Origin: Epichloe hybrida
Lineage: Eukaryota > Ascomycota > Sordariomycetes > Hypocreales > Clavicipitaceae
Reading direction: 5' to 3'
DNA: 64,000 nucleotides
Assembly (NCBI GenBank): GCA_019022495.1
Contig: JAFEKR010000017.1
Coordinates: 806,001 to 870,000 of the forward strand
Shown: positions 49,243 through 61,279 of the stretch, in pieces
How the letters are laid out: every line of letters starts with the position of its first letter
Numbering within the stretch: the first letter of the stretch is position 1
The notes under the pieces: model-generated
Databases searched by the model: none
The model's input: the letters and a program-made list of their open reading frames with translations, nothing else
What the model was told of the DNA's origin: nothing
Translations under genes and position numbers: made by a program

Positions 49243-50262
49243 GATGAATGATGTGGGCTGTTCCGAGGCAATCTCGCACGACAGATGGAGCAGAGAAGAA
49301 GGGGTTGAGCGGGATAAACAACCAGCAACACTTTTTGATTTTGTTTTGCCGGCCAAGGAAGCCCGCGCGGGCTACCCCGGGCGGCTCATATATGTATGTA
49401 GCTAATCAACAATGGTAATGACGAGGGTAATGACGAGGGTAATGACGAGGGTAATGACGAGGGTAACCGCACGCCGACGATTTCTGTACATGCTACATAC
49501 AAATGGTCGGAAGCTCGATCCGCGGCATTTCCGCCGTGGGGAACTGCACGGCAGCGCCATGAATCGGCCCGAGAGTAGCCGCAATTTCTTCCCAGAAGCA
49601 AAGTGACTTGATACTCGGTAATAAACAACGCAGGCAATTCTCGAACAACAAGTGTCAGCTTTCGCCAAGGGGTGCACGACCAGAGGCAATGACGACTGAG
49701 ATTGACATGACTGGATTTATGTACCGACAAACCTCGCTGCGCATTCAAAGATGACGAATTAGTGGTCGCAGGTGTGTTTAAGCCGACCATCGGCATGCTA
49801 ATCCATTACGATGACGGTCGTCGAGCTTGTGTAGGGCAGTTTTTCGCTTTGGCTGGGCACTTGATCTCCTGACAGTAGACTGCGCATTGTGTTGGGCAAA
49901 ACGAGGGAAAACCGTCGAAACGCTGGCGCGCGGAGAACGGGATATTTGCACGAAAAAAAAAAACAGGCACAGCCGACTGGCCACTAATTTGTGCCTTTAT
50001 CATCCTGCAGAAGTTCGTGCTTGTCCGGATGGTCCGGAATCTCTTCAATTGTTCGGAGCCTGTGGCTACCGTAAATATGAGTCGGGACAACTGAACAAGA
50101 AGGGATGCATCCCGCACCCGCGCTTTCATGACATGACCGAGCCAGCCAAGAATACCTGATCGCAATATCCCAGGCGCCGACTCGCAACGAGAAAACAGCG
50201 ACGCCAAACAAAGAAAATGTGGAGACACTATGGGAACAGATATCAAGGTTGTGGTGAGTCAA
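49243..50262. other. Intergenic region with 12-bp tandem repeat
   Basis: Upstream of the dioxygenase gene and downstream of the DUF6699-like gene. It holds the dioxygenase promoter. The unit GGTAATGACGAG is repeated four times at 49414-49461. No protein-coding or RNA gene is supported. Confidence 0.5.
49414..49461. repeat. 12-bp minisatellite, four units
   Basis: Four identical copies of GGTAATGACGAG, about 170 bp upstream of the dioxygenase start codon. Frames reading through it are an artefact of the repeat. Confidence 0.85.
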
Positions 50263-51035
50263 TTACTCTTCCTCCTCCTTCTTGCCCTTCTTCTTCTTAT
50301 TCCCGCCAGTGAAACCGCTCGCACTGGGTTGTGACTGGAGGTGGACAACCAATCGTGTCCATGACTCTTCCTTGTCCCACTCGAAGCCAGCCAGGTAGGG
50401 CTTATCGAGCTCGTCATCAGTCTATCGGCCGTTAGCTTCACTGTTCGGCTATCGTTGCGAACCAAAGTAAATGAGAATGTGTAAGCTACGCACTCGCTTC
50501 TTGTATGCCTTATGAATGACGTCCAGCGCATCCTTGATGGTAACGCCCTTCATGTTCCGTGCTGTGACTTCCATGCCCAATGGAAAATGCAAATCAATCT
50601 TCTTGACGGGGGGTTTCGTCAATGGCAGCTTCAGAATAGCGGGGTCTTCTACTGTTGATGAGCTTTTGTTGATTTTCCTGAGGGTGGCGCATGTCAGTGC
50701 TGACCAAAGAATAGGCCAAATGAGAGTTTAGCGACTTTTACTCAATGACATACCAGCCTGTTTTCTGTGTCTCAATGGCAATCTCCAAGTCGATACCATC
50801 CTTCTCTATTGTGCGCAATCAGCAATCAGCACTACGAACGACGTCGACCCCAGGCAGCTCCTCCGGTCTAGAAGCCTGAGTGGGAAGTCAAGCTGTAACA
50901 AGCTAGCTCACCAAGATCATTGATGTTCATGACACCAGCAGCACTGGAACTTTGCCTCCTATGGCCCTTCTCCTTGGGCGGCGATGATGACAAGCCTTGG
51001 ACGGCGGAGTCGACCTTGGTAAGTGGTTCCGACAT
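50263..51035 (-). CDS. Hypothetical protein resembling fungal DUF6699
   Basis: Four exons (51035-50912, 50805-50754, 50677-50494, 50421-50263) join without a break to 172 residues. All junctions are GT-AG; donors include GTGAGC and GTATGT. The N-terminal 40 residues are polar and probably disordered. Residues about 85-145 contain FPLGMEVTARNMKGVTIKDA and then an HKAYKKR segment. These resemble the GVTVxDVLxAIHxxL core of DUF6699, a domain of unknown function common in fungi. The C-terminal part has GFEWDKEESWTRLVVHL and ends in a Lys/Glu-rich tail. No enzyme motif is seen. The domain call is from memory of the family pattern and should be read as likely, not certain. Confidence 0.75.
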
Positions 51036-51949
51036 GTTTGCGAGTTGGAGGGCGTGCGTGCGTGCGTGTGTGTGGTTATTGACAACAAAGATATGCTAGA
51101 TTGCTCAACTCGTAATCGGGGTCTGATGTGACCGTCAGTTCAAGCGCGATGGGGTATTTGCGGTATGCAAATCACTGTTCTGAAAGGTAAGCATGATGTG
51201 TAAGAGACGAACCTTTCTTGCCTGCGAGTCGGAGTAGTTCAATGGGGTCCTACAGAGAATCAAACGATGATGAAAGAAAAAAGAGAAAGAAGAAGAAGAA
51301 GAAGAAGAGGGGGAAGGGAGGGAAGGGAGGGAAGGGAGGGGGGATGGCTATTTGTTCTCGGCGGCCTGAGGTGGTTTGAGGTGAGCCCAGCTGTTTCCAG
51401 GTGCTCCTTGCTCTTTCGTCAGACCGGGCGGGGTAAGTGCTTCAGTGCCGTCGGCGTTTACTAGAAGCTAGAAACAGTGGTTGGCATGGGACTCACGGGC
51501 GAACCACTCGAGTGCTCACTACTTCACTGCTAGGTACGTACGTATACAGTATGGACAGAGCCCTGGCATGCACTGGGGTTGGTCATTGGGCCGGACTCTT
51601 GAGCCAGAGAGCTATCTTGGTCCTGGAGACTACATGTAGATGCCTCGCGAGCCAGACCGGACAACCCACCTTGTGGCTGTCGAGGTACTTGCTGCACATG
51701 TAGATGAACGAGACAAGACGAAGACGATTGAGTGCCGACGATTCGAGTGGGCGGGTACTCGAACGCTGATCTTGACTGCTTGCTGAGCACTTTTAGGGGG
51801 CCTGTTGGGGCTTAGCGCTGCACCTGCGAGCAGCTACCCTCTGGCCTCTGGGGTAGAAATCCGGGGAAGCCTGTCATTGACCCACCGCTAGGTGGTCTAA
51901 CCCTCAGTTACCTGGCGGAGAGGGTCTCAGGGCTTTCGCTTTGCTATCT

Positions 51950-51991
51950 ACATATCTACGCCGACATATCTATGCCGACATATCTATGCCG
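51950..51991. repeat. 14-bp tandem repeat, three units
   Basis: Three copies of ACATATCTATGCCG, the first with one difference (C for T). Confidence 0.8.
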
Positions 51992-52300
51992 TCTGCGTGC
52001 ATCGATCAAGTTTGGCGGGGAGCAAAGGGGTGGTTGGAAACAAGCTGTGGTCATGAACTGTCCCTGAAGACTGGACGCAAGAGAGTGAGAAGGGCGAGAC
52101 GTGATGAGGCGTGGAATTGGTGTGTCCATGGCGTGGCATGGCATGGCCGACCCTTTGAGGGGAAACCCAGTGCGACGACGCAAGATCGACTGACCCCGCT
52201 GGCCGGAGAGCTCGGGATATCAAAGCACTTGGAAGCTAGCCCCTCGACATAGCTCGCACAGTGCCGTGCACAACGGTGACCCAGCTGAAACCTTGCCTTT

Positions 52301-52421
52301 GTGGTGCCTTCGTGGTGCCTTCGTGGTGCCTTCGTGGTGCCTTCGTGGTGCCTTCGTGGTGCCTTCGTGGTGCCTTCGTGGTGCCTTCGTGGTGCCTTCG
52401 TGGTGCCTTCGTGGTGCGCCC
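52301..52421. repeat. 11-bp minisatellite, eleven units
   Basis: Ten perfect copies of GTGGTGCCTTC (52301-52410) followed by one degenerate copy. As 11 is not a multiple of three, each frame reads the same short peptide cycle, which yields long but meaningless open frames on both strands. Confidence 0.9.
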
Positions 52422-53722
52422 TCGTGGGGTTGCAGCAACCTGCAGCAGAGCTTCGTCATCCGGCCGTCATTGGCTGTCCGTCGACGCCGTCCCTGCGTGG
52501 GCCATTCAATAGTACTCCGTATGGCGCCTGTACCTGACCTTGGCCTGGTATCACACTCCTTGTTGGATGACGGCATCTCGAAACCTCAATTCGACATCAG
52601 TTCATGATGATTATTTGTTCACGTGCTATCATGACACACTATTGGATCCAATTAATAAGCTCACCCTCCTGGCCCTTGCCTTACATGTATCCCTTTGACA
52701 GGTGGCGAGGCCTCAGGCAGGAGCCGGGACCCACCCATATTCTGGCATGAGGGTGCCATTGAGGTCCACCGCTGCATTCGTCACTCTTCTGATTATGATT
52801 GCATATGTAGCGAATCAAGATGTAGACTAATCAGAGTTTAGAGGAGACCTCGCGTTGGAGAATCGGTCGGTTCTCTGAAGATGCCATCGTAATAAGAGCG
52901 ACATCCACTGTCCGAAGAGGTTTGTATCTGTGAATGCAACCCTCTCTTCCATGTGGGCATAGTTTGCGACGAAAAGAAATGTGATACTCACTCACTTGTT
53001 GGGTTGACAGTTCGTTCCATCTTGTCATGTCATGCATGCCTGGGGCTTTTGAGCTTCTCGGTTCGAGCTACCCGGGACTTGGCCGCACGAACGGCAATAT
53101 TCTAGTTTGGGGCTATTTATACAGCACAATCTCGACCGCGAAGGGAGGGGACCGTCTCTCCTCCAGTCATGAACAGACACGCCACCGCGCTCTGGCTCAC
53201 CTGACAGCATCAAGAGACCAGAGGTGTTGTATCATTGGCAACATGTCTTCTGCTACGAGGACTTGTAGCTGGACTCAGGCCACACGACGGTCCAGATTCC
53301 AGAGCCAGAGCCCCCGTCGACGTATATTCTAAAGGATGCCAGATGAGAGGCCACTTGAGATGATGACGAGATTAAAGACGCGGGGTCATGAATTCGAATA
53401 GAGTATTCATAGAGTGACACCGGGAAGAAGCGAGATTGACGGCGGTCACAGCATGCTCAACCCGAAAACTCACCTTCACTTCACGATGCACTTCACCTTC
53501 AACCCCAACCACGTGGCAAGCGCCGCCGCAACTCACTACATAATACACGCAATGAATCCGAGCTCCATTCGTAAAACTCCATAGGCCTCCTGATTTCTCA
53601 TACAAGCCCACTCCTTTCCCGCCACATCTTCTCTCTCACCTAGCCGACATCATCTCAACATCATCTCCCATTATACACTCACAACTTTTATATCTCTCCC
53701 CCCAACCGTCGGCACCATCGCC

Positions 53723-54703
53723 ATGGATCCTCATATTTGGCACGGCGTTCTGAGCACACCTCCCAACTCGCGCGGACCCTCCTCCTCCTCCTCCTCACCC
53801 TCCTCACCCTCAACATCCAAACCGCCACAACCATCAGGCGTCTCCAGAACTTATTTCATTCCCAAGTCCATATCAATCTGGTCGAGCGTCCCCAAGAGCC
53901 CTTCTTCCCTGCAAAGAAGAACAAGCACCCCCAAGACGCCCTCGACCACCGCGTTTCAACAGAAACCACCCACCCGGTCCCCAACCTCAAACCACCCTCG
54001 CCCCCCCCTCCGGCACCAGGTAAAAAGCACAATGGAGGACCCAAGTCTCCTACGCCGCAAGTGCGACACCTACAGAACCAACCTCTCCCTCGCCAAAGTC
54101 ACAAAGGAGAAGCTCGAGGGCAAGCTCGCCGCCGCCAAGACCACCATCGCCGACCAGAACAAGAACATCGGCACGCTGAAGACGCAGCTCTCCCGCGCCC
54201 AAGAGGAGCTCGACAGCGAGAAGAGCCGCGCCGCCGCCCTGGAGAAGCACGTCCAGGCCTCCACGTGCGACGCGCTGCGCGCCCAGGTCGACAGCAAGAC
54301 GTACCAGGCCCGCGTGTACAAGATTGCCCTGAAGGCGGCGCTCAAGCTCCCCGGGGTTTCGTCGCACGCGACGTACAGGTCTCTGCTGGAGACGACGGAG
54401 GCGCAGATGCGCAAGACGCACGAGGAGAAGCTCGCCGACAAGGAGGCCATGGAGCGGCTTGCTTGTGCCCAGGGGGAGGAGGAGCCTCGCCGTGACTACT
54501 GCCTGGCGGAGAGCGCCCTTCCCGGAGACGACGCCGTGTGTGGCCTCGCGTCCGAGAGGAGGCATGGGGAGGTGGCTGCCGAGGAGCCGCAGACACCAGG
54601 GACAAAACGAGGTGCCGAGTCGGACTCTGACGGTGCGCCCGTGGCCAAGATGAGGAGGTTGACGCCTCGACAGAGTCCTCGAAGGATAATCCACGACGAT
54701 TAA
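53723..54703 (+). CDS. Coiled-coil protein with basic C-terminal tail, function unknown
   Basis: A single uninterrupted frame of 326 residues starts at CACCATCGCCATGG, a good fungal initiation context. Residues 1-103 are rich in Ser, Pro and Thr and likely disordered. Residues about 105-180 form a strongly charged heptad-like region (LAKVTKEKLEGKLAAAK and following), a probable coiled coil; a second shorter one spans about 225-255. The C-terminus has two basic clusters, TKRGAE and KMRRLTPRQSPRR, a possible bipartite nuclear signal. No domain is recognised. A Met at residue 104 begins the coiled-coil part and could be an alternative start. The GC-rich third positions are expected of a real fungal gene, and long antisense frames here are shadows of that bias. 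Confidence 0.75.
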   Translation: MDPHIWHGVLSTPPNSRGPSSSSSSPSSPSTSKPPQPSGVSRTYFIPKSISIWSSVPKSPSSLQRRTSTPKTPSTTAFQQKPPTRSPTSNHPRPPLRHQVKSTMEDPSLLRRKCDTYRTNLSLAKVTKEKLEGKLAAAKTTIADQNKNIGTLKTQLSRAQEELDSEKSRAAALEKHVQASTCDALRAQVDSKTYQARVYKIALKAALKLPGVSSHATYRSLLETTEAQMRKTHEEKLADKEAMERLACAQGEEEPRRDYCLAESALPGDDAVCGLASERRHGEVAAEEPQTPGTKRGAESDSDGAPVAKMRRLTPRQSPRRIIHDD

Positions 54704-55245
54704 GCATGGGAGAGGCGCCATTGTTACAAAGCTGGGGTTTTCGAATATTGGGACAAGGCCAGAGTTGCCTTGATAACGGTTATTAAATGGAAGCATGATA
54801 GAATGGGCAGGGGTTATTGATTGAAGACGATTTGCTTGGGCGAACTGAGCCGAGACTCGGCGGCACACGTCATACAGGGAGAGTTTGGGGCTGGGTTCGG
54901 GTTTGGGAGTTATTGCATAACATCAACTATCTGGTGCGTGTTGCGCAGAGCGTAGAAGGGGGGGGATTATACCACGAAACGCGCGGTAGAGACGCGAGTT
55001 GATTTGGCCATCGTGACTGTAGCTCAGTCATGAGCACTAGAAGCTACAAAGAAATTAAAGGACAAAGCAGGATGAAAACTTGATCGCTCGCCCCAAGCTT
55101 TTTCCCACTATGAACCGTCTGCCGTTTGATGTGATGTTATGAAAAAGGAAAGATGAAGGAAATTTCACATTCAAAACTAACCCTGGTATGCGTTCATTCG
55201 CTCCTTTCAACGCCCTCTTCTTTTCATCCCCCCCTGTTCTGACCG
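54704..55245. other. Short convergent intergenic region
   Basis: It separates the 3' ends of the two flanking genes. No repeat or RNA gene is seen. Confidence 0.5.
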
Positions 55246-56520
55246 CTACGGTTGATGCTGCTGACCACCTACACCGGCGCTTGCGGCGCTCTCACCGACC
55301 TTGACCTCGTCATCTGGCACTCCGATTGCCACACTGCCCGACGCACTCGCGATACTCTGCGCAGTCATGCCGCGCTCTCGATCTGGCCGTTGGGGCACCA
55401 TGTTATCCCGAGGACCAGCGATGCTCACTCCCCCAGAGGGAGCCACATTCACGCTGGCGGTCGTACTTACGCTGTCGCTTCTGGGACGTCCAACCTCACT
55501 TGCTCGTCTGCTGTGAACCACTCGCTCAAGTTCCCTGATGCGTCGTTTAAGGGTCTCGTTTTCCTTCTTTGCAGTCTCGAGTTCATTTCTGTAAAAGGCG
55601 GTTTCTTCATATCTGGAAGTGGCCGGCATGAGGCCAGGGCTCATCTGCTCCCCATGACTAACGCTCCCGGGAGTAGCAGCGACTGAGTTCATGGAAACCG
55701 ACGGTGCATGGGGTACCCGTTGGCTGTGGAAATAGCTGGAAGGGTCCAGAGCGCTTTGTTGTGGACCCGGCGAGTTAGTACGACTAATACGGGAATGGGA
55801 GCTCTGTCGCGAGAGCGGCATCGACTGCGCTGATCGTGAGACAGGGTGTCGCGCCTCATGCCACGAAGCGAGCTGCAACCCGGGATTCTGTGATGCCGAG
55901 GAAGAATTTCGGTGGTGTCTTCGTGACGTGGGAATCGTGAACCCGGAGCCGGAGAGGAGGGAGGATTCGGCGATGGGATCGTGAGCCGAAGCCGAGGCTG
56001 ATAGGGATGAAGCATTGGACACAACCGAATTGTTCTGGGCAGCCCGGAGGAGGGACAGTTCGCGAGTCAATCGGTTTACCTAGCATTCATCATGTCAGAC
56101 ACGGCCACACGTCCGAAGGAGAGAGCTTCGTTGGTTACTACCCACCACCGCTTCCTGTTCTTTCTCCAGCTGCATATGTAGCTCAGATGCCGTTAAGGGA
56201 CGGGGATGTCGCAAGGGTCCAGGTCCAGGTCCTACCGAGGAATCCCCAGATGAAGGCGGTGGTTGGGGCTGCATTGGCCGAGTAGCAGTGAGTTGGGGCG
56301 AGGCAGCAGAGGAAGCGACAACAGGCTGGCTCAAACTAGCACTGCGACTATGATGGCCATGGCTGACGGCACTCTGGTTCGACGGAAGAATATTGATTAA
56401 CGAAGAGGAAGGCGACGACGGTGCTGGGTGTGGCAGAGGAGCCATCTGTTGGGAAGACTGTCGACGAGACATGGCCGCTAGAGAATGTGGTGATGGAGGA
56501 ACCGAGTTGAGATCAGGCAT
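55246..56520 (-). CDS. Ser-rich coiled-coil protein, function unknown
   Basis: Two exons (56520-56146 and 56079-55246) join in phase across a 66-bp intron to 402 residues. The start MPDLNSVPPSPHSLAAMSRR matches my recollection of a conserved but unnamed family in filamentous ascomycetes. The exon junction falls in EKEQEAVVNRLTRELSLLR, a predicted coiled coil (about residues 113-140). A second charged helix, YRNELETAKKENETLKRRIRELERVV, spans about residues 305-335 and resembles a leucine-zipper-like coil without a bZIP basic region. The rest is low-complexity Ser/Pro/Gln sequence with many SxxS sites. No catalytic domain is visible. A regulatory or scaffold role is only a guess. Confidence 0.85.
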
Positions 56521-57020
56521 AATTTTGGGAGAGAAAGCTAAGGTCGAAGCAACCCTTTCGGAGAGGAGGGAGAGACAAAGGAAGAAATGTTTGTCCTTCT
56601 CGTAGCTCTTTCTGGCGGCTGCCGAAAAAAAAAAGATCAGCTAGACGGCCGGGGGGAGCAAAGGAAGAGTTGTGTGGATAGCAAACAGTGGAAGGAGGTC
56701 TGCGACGTTGAACCTGACCCGTCGCTCGTTGTTGGATCGTGGCAGCTTGAGGAAGAGGACCAGCCATTTCGAAAAGGGACCAGACGAGGCATTGGAGGTG
56801 GGGCGCTCTGGTGAACCTGATTTGCCCGTCTTGTGCCGTCTGTGCTCTTTGCTCTTTGATCAGTGAGTGACTGTGGAGTCTGGACCGCGGACTGCGGACG
56901 CGGCGGGGGGGATGGGGCAATGGTGGGGGGCCTGGCGGCATGTTGGACCGCGAAGCTAGGGTTCAATGTGACCACCTCTATTGAGTTATCCAACCCTGTA
57001 AGAGGGTGCGGACTACGGCT
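56521..57020. other. Upstream region of the Ser-rich coiled-coil gene
   Basis: Normal base composition with purine-rich tracts and an A10 run at 56624-56634. It holds the promoter and probable leader of the gene at 56520. Frames here look incidental. The island ends at about 57020, where the sequence turns AT-rich within a few tens of bases. Confidence 0.5.
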
Positions 57021-58034
57021 TAAATACCTAAGTACCTCTACTATAGGTAAGGTGCTAATATAGTGCTAAAACGTACTATATAGTTATAGAGATTATAGAA
57101 AATAACTAGCTAGGGGTAAACTCTTATCTTAGCTAGTTAAGTAGTAAGACTATTATATAGTAAGGATTAATTATGCCCTTATAGGTATAACACACCCCCC
57201 TAGGGGACCTTATTTAAGGTTCCCTATAATAAATCTAAATTAATTAAATTAATTAAATTAATCTTATAATATTTAAATTAATTCTATAGTGTAAAAAAGT
57301 AGTTAATTAGTTATAATCCTATTTAATTTAAGGTTATTATATAATACTTATTCTTTAGGTTCTTTACTAAGTATACTAGAGGGTAGTTATATAAGCCCTA
57401 ATACCTTATAGAAGCTTATAAAAGTATTCCCTATAAGAGGCTTTATAAGGCTATTTATAATTATCTCTTTAGTAGTAATCTAGGTAATATTAAAGGTTCC
57501 TTTTATAACCTCTTAATAAAGCTAGTAGTAATAAATATCTATATACTAAAGCTTTATAATAAGCTTAATAAATTCTTCCTTAAGGAGGTAAATTATTTAT
57601 ATATTATTATATTTAATTTTAAGCATATTATCTCCTAGGCATAGCCTAACCTCTTAATATAATTATTTAAAGGCTATAAGCTCTTTACTATAGTAAGAAA
57701 GCACTAGAAGCTTTACTTTAGTTAATAAAGTTATTATAATAGCTTACTTACTTACCTTAAAGAGTATAAGTTCTCTAAAAAGCTTTATAATATAGCCTTA
57801 TAAGCTCTTTTATATTATAGTATTATTAGTAAAGGAGGTATTACTATATACCTCTAATTTAGAGTTATTACTACTATATTTAATTACTAGGTTTACCTAC
57901 ATATACCTATACTTAAGGGCTTTTTTAGCTACTTTTATATACTATAGCCTTAGGTTTTATAGGAATTATAAGAGTTATAAGGCTATAAAAGTAATATTAG
58001 GTTTTAAGACTATTATTAAATATAGTAGGGTTCT
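57021..58034. other. RIP-mutated stretch of unknown element
   Basis: About 1 kb of TA-rich sequence directly beside the gene island. A plus-strand translation gives partly protein-like text interrupted by stops (for example KEYKFSKKLYNIAL near 57760-57800), but I do not recognise the family. Copia A2 cuts it off at 58035; GTTCT (58030-58034) should be that element's target duplication. Confidence 0.45.
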
Positions 58035-58294
58035 TGTTGGATTCACCAAGGTCCTGCGCAGGTAATAAATCCCGTATAATTGAAGTTAATAATAGTTAGA
58101 TAGCTAGCTAGCTAGGAAAGAGGGAAAAGAGAGGGAAAGTCTAGATACTAGGAAAGTAAGCGAAATCCGTATATAGGGCATAAAAGGGGGTGGCGAATTA
58201 ATACAGCCAATCATATCGCATGCATCGCGCTAGACCCACAATTAGTCTAGTCTTTAGCCACGATTAAACCAATGAAAATCCAAAGGAATTAACA
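58035..58294 (-). repeat. Copia A2 3' LTR
   Basis: 260 bp, starting TGTTGGATTCACC and ending GGAATTAACA; homologous to the A1 LTRs and the solo LTR at 16543. Confidence 0.85.
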
Positions 58295-60513
58295 CTAGCA
58301 ATCTCTCTTTTTCCTTCGTAGCTAAAGAGCTTAAAAACGTAATAAAAATTAGATTAAAGGAAAGTGTATACTAGTAGATCCCTTAATAGGAATCCGCTAC
58401 TCTAATTAGCCATCGCGGCATTAGTTAATTAAATTAATCTATTAGTCCTTACCTAAGCTTCTATCTCCTAATATTATAAGTCTCTTTACCTATCCTTTAA
58501 CACAAATCATTAATTCGTTTAAATTAATTAAAGAGGAAAGTAATAAATTCAGTAATGCTTTTGTTATTACATCCGCTGGATTGTCATTACTATTAATCTA
58601 TCTAACTTCGTAAATCTCATACCTTTTGTACGATTAATAAAGGGCTATAATATTAATTATTAGTCTTTTCTCCTTTATAGTTCCTAGCTTCATAAGACAT
58701 TTATATAATAAAAAAGAATTAGTATAGAGAATCATAGGAATTCAAGGCATCTTTAATTAATCCGTAATCTAATATAAAGTCATAGAAATCGCGTAGGTAA
58801 TATCTACGCCTTAAACCATGCTATATAACTTAGAGGCAAGCGCACTACGCGTAACTCTTTTACTCTTTATTAAGCTATACATAATAATGTTACCTTTCAT
58901 AATAAAGGTATTATCATCTTATATCATCTTGTTGCTAATCACAATCACGTATCTAATCTATAAGCTTAAATCCTTATTATTAGCAAGCGATCTATTTATA
59001 AACACGAAGAGCTTTGCCTCTTTAAGAACTAAAGGAATATATCATAGTCTACGTTATTAATTCTTAATCTGCTACTTAAGGCGTTTATTAAGGTATATAA
59101 TATCTTCCCTAGAGGGTTCTTAGTGTTAAGCTATAATTAATAGGTTATAGGAAGCTTCTAGTTAATATATAGTTATAATATAGCTTCCTTAGGCTTATTA
59201 TTCCATGTAGTCTTGCTTTACTATTAGGGATTAAGGATTAACTTCCTTAATCTTCTAGCTCTAGCCTTTTTAGGTTAATATTAGCAAGTTATTAGTATTC
59301 TAGGTTAAGATATAGCCGTTAAAGATAAGGGGATTCTTAGTAGTTAATTATTGCTTTTCTTTAGCTATAAAATTAGCCTTCTAGAGCTCTTTCTCTTCTT
59401 TTTAGAAGAAGTTATTATCACTTAGGCCTAATATATTATTGGTTTACATTCTAATAATACTAAAGAGGTTCTCATTATTCGGAGCTATAATTAATAAGCA
59501 AGGATTATAGGTTAAAGTCATTATATCAAGGTTATCCCTATAGTAATAGAAGTACATTACCTACTAGTAAGTTCTAGCCTCTGTAATCCCGTAAAGAGGT
59601 CTAATTAATTTAATTATAGTCCCTTCTAGAAAGAGATATACAATTTGCTTTAGTAATTTCACGATAATTAGCCTTATTAGCACCGTATGCGATTAGGTGT
59701 AGGCTTATATAATATCACGAATCCAAAGGTAAATACCTCTTCTTTTTAATAATAGAGCAATAGTTACAATAAGGCGTTAGCTTGCTCATTATATTGTCAG
59801 CGATTACGTTAGGATGAATTCCTTTCCTTTATTATTATGGCCTTATATAATAAGACAAGATTTCTTATATAGTAAGTCTATTCCTTTGCCTTTAATCTCT
59901 CTAACTATATAAGAATCAAAGATTCTATAGCCTCCGTGCTTTACTAGGTTAAACTTAATGAATTTAAATACATTATAAGCTTACAAAGCATTAATCTTAG
60001 CTTAATTAGACTACTTAAAGGGTTTTCCTAGGGTCGTGATCCTTCCTTCTTAGCGGAGCTAAAGGGCAAGGTTCTAATCAGCCTCTTCCTTCGCTATAAG
60101 GAATGCTATGCTTAGTATCCCTCTAGTTATAATCTCTTAAATAAAGGCCTTCTCTTAATCTTTATTTATAAGTACATAGAGCTAAACTAGGCTAATGTCC
60201 TTCTTAGGGCTATAGGGTCTTCTTTTCCTTACTTTTATTCCTTTAGGGCGTGGCAATAAGTCTTTAACTTAATAGCTTCCCCTCAGGGCCTTTTAGGCTT
60301 TATAAGCCTCTTTATCAGACTCTCCTACACTTATGAATTACACTATAAGGGCCTTTCTTAGTCTCCCTTACTTTCTCTTAGCTAGTGCCTATAGCTCTTT
60401 GCCTTCTTCTATTAGAGAATCTCTTTTATTAGTAGTAGTTAGTTATATAGTTGCTTCTTCCTCTATATTATTAGGCTTTATCTCCTACTACTCTAGTATA
60501 TTATAGTATAGGT

Positions 60514-61279
60514 TCTCTATTAGTAGCAAGTAGCTTATATAGGCTATACTAGCTACCTTTCTCTCTTTATATATATACATTAGCCTATAGGGGTAGCTAA
60601 TATATAGGCGTTATGTTAGGGCTATTCTAGGCTTTAAGGGCATTATAAACCTACTATAAAGCTAGGTAGTAGCAGACTTTATTAGTGGCTTTATAAATTA
60701 CTTTAGCATATTAAATAATAGAGACGCTTAGTGGTAACTTATCTATTATTTACAGGTAGCCTCTAAAGACTAGCATAGTTAGGATAATACTATTTAGGCC
60801 TATAGAGTTATTAATCACCTTAACAGCTATTTAGAGATATTACTCTAGCGCGAGCTCCATTCTAATTAAGTCTATAATAATATTATAGGCTTAGCGTCTC
60901 TATTAGTAGCAAGTAGCTTATATAGGCTATACTAGCTACCTTTCTCTCTTTATATATATACATTAGCCTATAGGGGTAGCTAATATATAGGCGTTATGTT
61001 AGGGCTATTCTAGGCTTTAAGGGCATTATAAACCTACTATAAAGCTAGGTAGTAGCAGACTTTATTAGTGGCTTTATAAATTACTTTAGCATATTAAATA
61101 ATAGAGACGCTTAGTGGTAACTTATCTATTATTTACAGGTAGCCTCTAAAGACTAGCATAGTTAGGATAATACTATTTAGGCCTATAGAGTTATTAATCA
61201 CCTTAACAGCTATTTAGAGATATTACTCTAGCGCGAGCTCCATTCTAATTAAGTCTATAATAATATTATAGGCTTAGCG
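60514..61279. repeat. Perfect 383-bp tandem duplication in Copia A2
   Basis: Bases 60514-60896 and 60897-61279 appear identical over 383 bp, whereas the homologous segment in A1 occurs once. The duplication arose after most mutation of this copy, or is an assembly artefact. Confidence 0.9.

Larger units (their letters stand above)
51036..53722. other. Large intergenic region with several tandem repeats
   Basis: About 2.7 kb of normal composition between two divergent genes. It contains a purine-rich stretch (51266-51343), a 14-bp unit repeated three times (about 950-991 of kb 51), and an 11-bp minisatellite at 52301-52421. Scattered frames have no splice support or family resemblance. A CT-rich leader with TTTTATATCTC (about 53685-53697) precedes the gene at 53723 and may be its core promoter. 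Confidence 0.5.

Noticed and set aside
52220..52607. Long frames across 52.2-52.6 kb on both strands, with repeated peptide units
   Set aside because: All are produced by the 11-bp minisatellite, which reads open in every frame.
54050..54868. A 272-codon antisense frame over the coiled-coil gene
   Set aside because: It is a shadow of strong GC bias at third positions in the plus-strand gene. Its composition is low-complexity Leu/Arg without motifs.
42355..56520. The gene island as a secondary-metabolite cluster
   Set aside because: There is no backbone synthase, P450 or cluster regulator. The dioxygenase belongs to aromatic amino acid breakdown and the other genes are unrelated or unknown.
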